Positions 56,971 to 64,000 of a stretch of DNA of 64,000 nucleotides are shown here, piece by piece (positions within the stretch are counted from its first letter, which is position 1; every line of letters begins with the position of its first letter). Under the pieces are notes generated by a model, which saw only the letters and a list, made by a program, of their open reading frames with translations, was not told the origin of the DNA and ran no database searches. The position numbers and the translations under genes were made by a program. The DNA comes from Cladosporium sp. IMV 00045. Lineage: Eukaryota; Ascomycota; Dothideomycetes; Cladosporiales; Cladosporiaceae. The DNA is taken from contig MSJI02000897.1 in the NCBI GenBank assembly GCA_001931905.2, forward strand, positions 62,001 to 126,000. Direction: 5' to 3'.

Positions 56971-58335
56971 ATGTCTGTCTGGAATCAAGAAAACATCGTC
57001 GATGTAGCCGAGTCGGTCGGCATCTCCAGCCTGAACAAAGACGTCCAAGAACACCTCGCCCGCGATGTGGAATACCGCCTCAGTCAAGTACTCGAAGAAG
57101 CGCTCAAATTCATGCGCCATGGGAAACGCACAACCCTCACAACACAAGACATATCGCAAGCGCTACGCCTCCTGGACGTCGAACCCTTGTACGGCTACGA
57201 GAGCACGCGACCGCTCAAGTTCGGCGAGGCGAGCATAGGACCCGGCCAGCCCTTATTCTACGTCGAGGACGAAGAGGTGGATTTCGAGAAACTCATCAAC
57301 GCGCCCTTGCCCAAGATCCCTCGCGAAATGAGCTTCACCGCGCACTGGCTGGCCGTCGAAGGCGTGCAGCCCAGCATCCCGCAAAACCCAACGCAAGCCG
57401 ACCAGCGCAACCAAGAACTCCTCCCCAAGGGCCCCGGCGGCGGCGGCAACCAAACCCTCGCAGCCGCCAGCGGCGCCGACAACGTCGCCGTCAAACCCCT
57501 CGTCAAGCACGTCCTCTCGCGCGAACTGCAAATCTACTTCGACCGCATCTGCGCCGCCATCATGTCCGACGGCAACAACGACGACTACCGCGCGACCGCC
57601 TTCCAATCCCTGCGCACCGACCCCGGAATCCACCAACTGGTCCCTTACTTCGTGCAATTCGTCGCCGACAAAATCACCCACAACCTCAAATCCCTCCCCA
57701 TCCTGACCCAATCCCTCTCCCTCATCGCCGCCCTCATAGACAACCCCTCCCTCTACCTCGCGCCCTACATCCCCGCCCTAGTGCCCAGCGTCCTCACCTG
57801 CCTCATCGGCAAACACCTCGGCACACCCTCCGCCGACGGCGGACCCACAACCCACTTCGCCCTGCGCGACTACGCCGCCTCCCTCCTCTCCAGCATAGCG
57901 CGTAAGCACGGCGCGACGTCCTCAACCCTCAAACCGCGCATCGCCCGCTCCTGCCTCAAACACTTCCTCGACTCCCACCGGCCTTTCGGCACGCACTACG
58001 GTTCTGTGCTGGGGCTGACGCTCATCGCGGACGCGGACGGCGTGCGGGCGCTGGTTCTGCCGAATCTGAAAGCTTACGATGCGGTTCTGGCGGAGGGGCT
58101 GCGGGATGAGGCGAGGAGGGAGCAGGCGGAGTTTGTGGTGAGGGCGCTTATGCGGGCGCTGAAAGTTCTGGGGAGGGAGGTGAGGGGCAGTGCTGGGGAG
58201 AATGGTGTGCCGGAGGGGGAGGCGTTGAGGGAGAGGTTGGGTGAGGTTGTGGGGGAGGTGCTGGCGGAGAGGGTGGTGAGAGCGGGGGGTGAGGGGGTCG
58301 TGCGTGCTGTGTTGGATGGGGAGGGAGTGGCTTGA
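56971..58335 (+). CDS. TAF6: TFIID/SAGA subunit TAF6
   Basis: A single exon encodes 454 residues. The N-terminus is the TAF6 histone fold: VWNQENIVDVAESVGI, then LARDVEYRLSQVLEEALKFM and TTLTTQDISQALRLLDVEPLYGY. A linker with DFEKLINAPLPKIPREMSFTAHWLAVEGVQP is the TAF6 signature region leading into the C-terminal HEAT-repeat domain (about 200-420: ELQIYFDRICAA, LPILTQSLSLIAALIDNP, HFALRDYAASLLSSIA, THYGSVLGLTLI). TAF6 pairs with TAF9 in TFIID and SAGA for RNA polymerase II initiation. The start was placed at MSVWNQ, where homology begins; the open frame extends upstream to 56884. Confidence 0.95.
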   Translation: MSVWNQENIVDVAESVGISSLNKDVQEHLARDVEYRLSQVLEEALKFMRHGKRTTLTTQDISQALRLLDVEPLYGYESTRPLKFGEASIGPGQPLFYVEDEEVDFEKLINAPLPKIPREMSFTAHWLAVEGVQPSIPQNPTQADQRNQELLPKGPGGGGNQTLAAASGADNVAVKPLVKHVLSRELQIYFDRICAAIMSDGNNDDYRATAFQSLRTDPGIHQLVPYFVQFVADKITHNLKSLPILTQSLSLIAALIDNPSLYLAPYIPALVPSVLTCLIGKHLGTPSADGGPTTHFALRDYAASLLSSIARKHGATSSTLKPRIARSCLKHFLDSHRPFGTHYGSVLGLTLIADADGVRALVLPNLKAYDAVLAEGLRDEARREQAEFVVRALMRALKVLGREVRGSAGENGVPEGEALRERLGEVVGEVLAERVVRAGGEGVVRAVLDGEGVA

Positions 58336-60168
58336 TTGCATTCAACGGGCACAGAGGAAGGGAATCCGGCAGTGTGAGAATCTTCCTGGGTTTCTGGTAC
58401 GTGTTTTTTGTATTAGCGAGGCGTTCTGGGAAAGACACAAAGTCTTACTATCTTCAAAAATTGCACTTCTTCTATAACTTGCAGAAAAATCTCTTCGCAT
58501 CCAGTCTTTCCATTTTTGATCTTTGGTTTAATGGGGGGAAAAAAATGCTTCTCGCGAGGCAACGTTGAATGACGAATTGAGTTTCTTGAATTTCAGACAG
58601 GACGTGAAAGGTTGATACAGAAATGTTATACTGTAGCTGGATGTATCGAGTTCCACCCATACGATAACAAGAGGATTGCACACACGCGCGCCTCTCACAG
58701 TATCGTTGTGCAGATTTAGGCAAACACCTCGAGGATACATGTTGACTGCCATTCATCGACGACCGAAGCCTTCGCTACATTGCTGACTTCCTTGTGATGT
58801 TGATAATGCGCTTGATTCTGCACTTGTGCCCGGACTCGCTGTCACCTTCGCTTTCTTTCCAAGCTGCCTTTGTGTTGCGTGAAATACATTAGCCGATTGA
58901 CTGGTTCGAGTGGAACGAGGTGCTATTCGGACAGCTGGACGGGTAGGGTCAATTGGAAAGGTCGAGATGGGATTCCCTGAATTGTTTCTCTGTTTTGCTA
59001 GTGGGAGAGGCGTCGACTGGGATGCTTGTGACGAACGAAGGCTGTGGTGGCGAAGATGGAGAGATGTCGTTCGATTGTTCTCTAAACGAGAGGATCCATG
59101 CTTGGCTGGTTGCGACTGCGCTAGACTCGTTGTCGGATCGTCGAGACTTCTTGATGTTTACATGTATCCAAGAGAGGGATTCCTTTGGATTGAGTCCCCA
59201 CCGATTGATTGGGTTGATGATGACACAGGGTCATCAACGCAGCTCGAGAGCCTTTCGCCATCCCCGCTGGTACCATACGATCATCCTAGCTGCGTGGAAA
59301 CGAGTACAAAGTCGTTTCATGGTCTCGCATGTCGGAGGTGAGGAGCCAAGATATTCTGAAAGATCATCGAACGATCCTCAACACAAGGAGAGATGGATTG
59401 CTCAGAGGCGCTCTACGGGGTAAGGTATATATCAATCGAACGAGCAAAGTTTTCCTGTCGAGAAACGAAATCATAACCGCCAACCCAGACACGACATTCC
59501 AACACCAGCCCAGAATGTTTCTTCGGGCAAGTCCTCCAAATGCGCACCCTCATCGCCTCCCAAGAAGCCAACCTTCTCGCCATCCTTCCACCCGACTGCC
59601 GAGGACGTGTGTGCAGATTGGGGGGAGGGGCGTTTGGAGGGATGATGGGGTGGATTTTGCTAGGGCGTGAATGGAGGTGGAGGCGGAGGTTAGGTTGGAT
59701 AGGTTTGAGGGGTTGGTGCATGAGAGTTGGACGGTTTTCTGGGGGAAGAAAGAGGATGAGGAGGGGTTGCAGAGGGGGGTCATGAGCGGGATTGTTGGGG
59801 AGGAGCGAGGGTTTGAGTTTGCGGTTTGTGGTACTCTGGGTGTAGAGCTGGTTGTTGCTCCTAGGCGTTCGATGATTCTGTGTTGACGGAGTGTTGCATA
59901 TTTTAATGTCGGACGTGAAAAAGAGCATACAGACCAAGGGGACGAACAAAAAAACAGCCGACGATTGGGGCACTGGAAATCCTGAAAGCAGCAGCATCAA
60001 TGCATCGCGGATACAAAATCTCAATTGCTTGATATGTATCCCACGTTCACGTTTCAATCGTCAACATCCCCGAAGAATGGCCAGAGACCACCTCTAGAGA
60101 CGCTGTTTTGGTATTTTGTCTTTATTGTATAGGCTGTCCGTCGAGGAAACAGATGCTGGTGAAAGCAT
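58336..60168. other. intergenic stretch with a weak coding-like segment
   Basis: About 1.8 kb. Between about 59530 and 59886 the plus strand has two overlapping frames, one with RTLIASQEANLLAILPPDC and the next with ESWTVFWGKKEDEEGL. Together they look more protein-like than chance and could be a frameshifted or intron-split small gene. No family is recognised, so no CDS is called. Confidence 0.35.
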
Positions 60169-60850
60169 CTATTTCTCGTAGACCCAGCCGTGCTGGGCCT
60201 GCTTCCAGCTCTGGAGCTCCTCAGGCTTGAACCAGAGAGCAATCTCCTTCTGGGCGGACTCGACGGCGTCAGAGCCGTGGCAGACGTTGCGGCCGACGTC
60301 CTGTGTTGTTTTGTTAGCAATTCTGTTGTTATTCTTCTGCTTCCTTTCACAAGAGAAGCTTTCAAGCCTTCCAATGACTTACAATGGCGAAGTCACCACG
60401 GATGGTGCCGGGCTGGGAAGCGGCGGGGTTGGTGGCGCCGAGGAGGACACGGCCGGTCTTGACGGCGTCACGGCCCTCCCAGACCATGGCGCAGATGGGG
60501 CCGGAGGCCATGTAGGCAACGAGACCCGGGAAGAAGGGCTTGCCGGCGAGGTCGGCGTAGTGGGTCTCGAGGTGCTCCTTGGAGGCGGTGACGAGCTTGA
60601 TGGCGGCAAGCTTGAAACCACGCTGCTCGAAGCGCTGGATGATGGGGCCGATCAGGCCACGCTGTTGAGAGAGAAGGAAGGTGTTAGACGATCGTTGTTT
60701 GTTGAGATTGGCGGTGTGGGTGGTCGGTGAGGGTTACCTGGACACCGTCCGGCTTGATGGCGATGAAGCTGGAGGAGATGTTAGTGATTTGGATGCTGAA
60801 ACATGGCATTGATGAGGGTGTAATGCTTACGTCTGCTCGTTGACGGACAT
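60169..60850 (-). CDS. NDK1: nucleoside diphosphate kinase
   Basis: Four exons on the minus strand (60850-60831, 60768-60738, 60661-60383, 60300-60169) encode 153 residues, the normal family length. The first exon is only 20 bases and the second 31. Motifs: [16 protein letters not shown] at the start, [37 protein letters not shown] and the active site NVCHGSD with phospho-acceptor His118 at its canonical position, ending WVYEK. The enzyme moves the gamma phosphate from ATP to other nucleoside diphosphates and also has signalling roles in filamentous fungi. The tiny 5' exons would be missed without family knowledge. Confidence 0.96.
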
Positions 60851-61193
60851 TGTGATTGTTGTTGGTGAGGTGTTGTGGGTGAGCTGGTGGGATGGAGGAA
60901 GAGGTGAAGCTGCTGTCCGTGTCTGGAGATAAAAAGTGTGAGGACCAGGAGGGGTCTTCGTTGTGGAGAAAACGCGGGCTCTCACGGGCTTGCCATTCGC
61001 TCTGTCCTCAGCAGGGACAGCGAGGCCAGAACGGAACAGATTAAATGTTGAGATTAGATAAGATCTCTCGGCCTTTGGAGCTCTGTCTGTCCCTGTCCTC
61101 GTTCGGGCCAAGTGGTTACGTCGTGTTTGCAGTGAGACGACATCAACAACCTGTTGGCTTGCACCTCCTGTCAGCCGACAACATACATCAACA
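60851..61193. other. divergent promoter region
   Basis: 343 bases between NDK1 (-) and the glucosidase II gene (+); both promoters must share it. No other feature is seen. Confidence 0.5.
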
Positions 61194-64000
61194 ATGAGGA
61201 GTCTTCACTCCTCAGTTGCCCATTGGACGGGCTTTTTGGCGCTTTTATGTGCCTTTCTTGCATTGATCACGCCGGCCGGTACGCAACCTGTCCCTTTCGA
61301 TGCAGATGATCAACTACAATACGCAAAGAAACACGACAATGGCTAACATGCTTCGTCCTCAGTGAGCGTGAAGAGAGAGAACTTCAAGACATGCGACCAA
61401 TCTGGCTTCTGTAAACGTAACCGCGCCTACGCAGACACCGCTTCTTCCACCTCCAATTTCGAATCTCCCTATAAATTAGATGCCGCGTCGGTCAAGCTTG
61501 ACAAGGGCGTCTTGACCGGAACTGTCCTCAAGACACTGTCCACCAACGAGAATGTTCGCCTTCCCCTTACGGTGGCCTTCCTGGACTCCGGCGTTGCCAG
61601 AGTTACTATGGACGAGGAGAAGCGCCAGAAGGGCGAGATCGACCTCAGACACAACAGCAAGGCTAGAAAGGAAAGATACAATGAAGCTGAGAAGTGGGCA
61701 ATCGTCGGTGGCACTCAAGTCAGCGACGGCGCTGCTATCAGCGACGCAGACAAAGGCAAGACCAAGGTCGCGTATGGCCCAGAGAGCAAGTTCGAGGCTG
61801 TCATTACCCACTCGCCTTTCGGCCTTGAGTTCAAGAGAGATGGAGAAACGCAGGTCAAGTTCAACGACAATGGCTTCCTGAACATGGAGCACTGGCGGCC
61901 AAAGGTCGACAAGCCCAAGCCCGCTGAGGGAGAGGAGAACAAGGAGAGCGAGCAGCCGACATCTGAAGACGAGAGCACATGGTGGGAGGAGTCTTTCGGT
62001 GGAAACACCGATTCCAAGCCCCGTGGTCCGGAGTCCGTCGCCTTGGACATCAGCTTCCCTGGCTACAGCCACGTCTTTGGTGCTGCCGAGCACACCGGTC
62101 CTCTCAGTCTGAAGGAAACTCGTGGCGGTGAGGGCAAGTACGATGACCCATACCGTCTTCACAACAGCGACGTCTTTGAGTACGAGATGGATAGTCCGAT
62201 GACTCTTTACGGCTCCATTCCATTCGTGCAGGCGCAAAAGAAGGATTCGACCGTTGGTGTGTTCTGGCTCAACACTGCCGAGACTTGGATCGACATCACC
62301 AAGTCGAGCTCATCTGCAAACCCCCTTAGCCTTGGAGTTGGCTCACAGACTACTACCAACACTCATTGGATTAGTGAGAGTGGACTTTTGGACGTCTTTG
62401 TCTTCTTGGGGCCCAAGCCGCAAGATGTCATTGGCGCCTATGGCGAGTTGACTGGGTACTCCCAGCTGCCCCAGCAGTTTGCCATTGCTTACCACCAGTG
62501 CCGCTGGAACTATGTCACCGATGAGGATGTCAAGGATGTCGACCGGAAGTTTGATAGACACAACATTCCTTACGATGTCATCTGGCTGGACATTGAGTAC
62601 ACTGATGAGAAGAAGTACTTCACTTGGGACCCGATGACCTTCTCCAATCCCATGGATATGCAACAGCAACTGGATGAACATGAGCGAAAGCTGGTGTACA
62701 TCATCGATCCTCACATCAAAAACACCGGAAACTATCCCATCGTCGACGAAATGAAGTCCAAGGACCTTGCCACTCACAACAAGGATGGCAACATATACGA
62801 GGGTTGGTGCTGGCCCGGCAGCAGCCACTGGCTGGACGCCTTCAACCCCAAGGCCAAAGAGTGGTGGAAGGGTCTGTTCAAGTACGCGAACTTCAAGGGC
62901 ACCGCAAAGAACTCTTGGCTTTGGAACGATATGAACGAGCCTTCTGTGTTCAATGGCCCCGAGACCACTATGCCCAAGGACAACCTGCACTATGGCCAAT
63001 GGGAGCACCGTGACATTCACAATGTCAACGGCCTCACGTTTGTCAATGCTACATACGACGCTCTTCTGGCTCGTGACAAGGAAGAGGAGAAGCACAATGT
63101 TCGTCCCTTCATCTTAACACGCTCTTTCTACTCTGGATCTCAGCGCATGGGTGCCATGTGGACTGGTGACAATCAAGCTGAGTGGTCCCACCTCGAGGCT
63201 TCGATTCCCATGATCCTCTCTATGAACATTGCTGGCTTCCCCTTCGCCGGTGCTGATGTTGGTGGTTTCTTCGGCAACCCATCTTCTGAGCTTCTCACCC
63301 GCTGGTACCAAGCCGGTGCCTTCTACCCCTTCTTCCGTGGTCACGCCCACATCGACACCCGCCGTCGTGAGCCATACCTCGCGGGTGACCCTTACAAGGA
63401 TATCATTACCCAAGCTCTGCGACTCCGTTACTCTCTTCTGCCTGCCTGGTACACCGCGTTCCACGAAGCTTCCACCACTGGTGCTCCGATCCTGCGACCC
63501 AACTACTACGTCCACCCCTCCGATGAGAAGGGTTTCCCCATCGACGACCAGTTCTACCTCGGATCTACTGGCTTGCTCGCCAAGCCCGTCACCGCTGAAG
63601 GCGCTGTTTCGACAGAGATCTACCTCGCCGACAACGAGAAATACTACGACTATTTCGACTTCTGGACCTACCAGGGCCCAGGCTCACACAAAGTCTCCGC
63701 GCCCCTCGACGTCATTCCACTCTTCATGCAGGGAGGCCATATCATCCCACGCCGCGACCGCCCTCGCCGCAGCGCCGGCTTGATGAAGTACGACCCACTC
63801 ACTCTCGTAATCGCCATCGGCAACACCGGCGATGCCGAGGGAACCCTCTACCTCGACGACGGCGAAAGCTTCGACTTCCAAGAAGGCGCTTTCATCAACC
63901 GCCGCTTCCGCTTCGACGACGCCACCCGCGCCCTGACCTCCGAGGACCTGGCTCCCGCGGCCAGCGCTACGTCGAAGAAGGCGAAGGAATACCTCAAGAA
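61194..64000 (+). CDS. ROT2: glucosidase II catalytic alpha subunit (GH31), cut by window end
   Basis: Exon 1 (61194-61278) encodes the signal peptide (LALLCAFLALITPAVS). An 84-base intron follows, and exon 2 starts at 61363 and is open to the end of the window, giving about 907 residues so far; a full-length protein is usually 60-80 residues longer. After cleavage the protein begins VKRENFKTCDQSGFCKRNR, the classic start of glucosidase II alpha. GH31 landmarks are YHQCRWNY, DVIWLDIEYTD, nucleophile Asp551 in WNDMNEPSVF, acid/base Asp631 in MWTGDNQAEW and FAGADVGGFFGNP. The enzyme trims the two inner glucoses from N-glycans in the ER and feeds the calnexin folding cycle. Confidence 0.95.

Noticed and set aside
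1..64000. CRISPR array, rRNA operon, intact transposon or viral insertion
   Set aside because: No regularly spaced repeats, no rRNA-like sequence, and no transposase, integrase or reverse transcriptase motifs were found in any frame examined.

Overview
This window looks like nuclear DNA of a filamentous ascomycete (Pezizomycotina; a plant-associated or saprotrophic Dothideomycete would fit, but that placement is weak inference). Genes are compact and carry short GT-AG introns, mostly 45-85 bases, often with CTAAC or CTGAC branch-like motifs. The gene set includes a Pth11-type receptor, CBM1-bearing cellulases, a GFA-family protein and secreted cysteine-containing proteins. I rebuilt exon structures by hand from splice sites, frame continuity and family motifs. 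No rRNA, tRNA, CRISPR array or intact transposon was found.

Layout. Positions 1-7100 hold two poorly characterised genes, a Ser/Thr-rich single-pass membrane protein and a charged basic protein, separated by long gene-free stretches. Positions 7100-20900 form a housekeeping block: a mitochondrial oxoglutarate/malate-type carrier, the SMC5/6 SUMO ligase Nse2, a multi-KH vigilin (Scp160) and, convergent to it, the exocyst subunit Sec3. Positions 22000-52000 are looser and enriched in secreted and surface proteins. They include a membrane-anchored histidine-phosphatase-like protein, a nine-exon MFS sugar transporter, a small secreted protein, a GH5 endoglucanase with CBM1, two short-chain dehydrogenases, a J-domain-like protein, a GT25-like glycosyltransferase with an apparent frameshift, a GPI-anchored GH76 (Dfg5/Dcw1) protein, an eight-cysteine Kex2-processed secreted protein, a GH7 cellobiohydrolase with CBM1, a Pth11-like receptor and a GFA-family zinc protein. 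Positions 53700-64000 return to conserved genes: a small conserved-looking protein, an AIF/AMID-like FAD oxidoreductase, TAF6, nucleoside diphosphate kinase and glucosidase II alpha, which is cut by the window end.

Functional reading. The GH5 endoglucanase, GH7 cellobiohydrolase and sugar transporter would together cover cellulose attack and sugar uptake. The GH76 and GT25-like proteins act on the fungus's own wall or glycans. Glucosidase II supports folding of such secreted glycoproteins. These genes are interspersed and not arranged as a classical co-directional cluster, so co-regulation is only a hypothesis. I did not find a convincing undescribed system. The most checkable oddities are the GT25 frameshift, the His-to-Tyr change in the phosphatase catalytic dyad, the two secreted cysteine-containing proteins and the imperfect 144-base tandem repeat near 43.3 kb.
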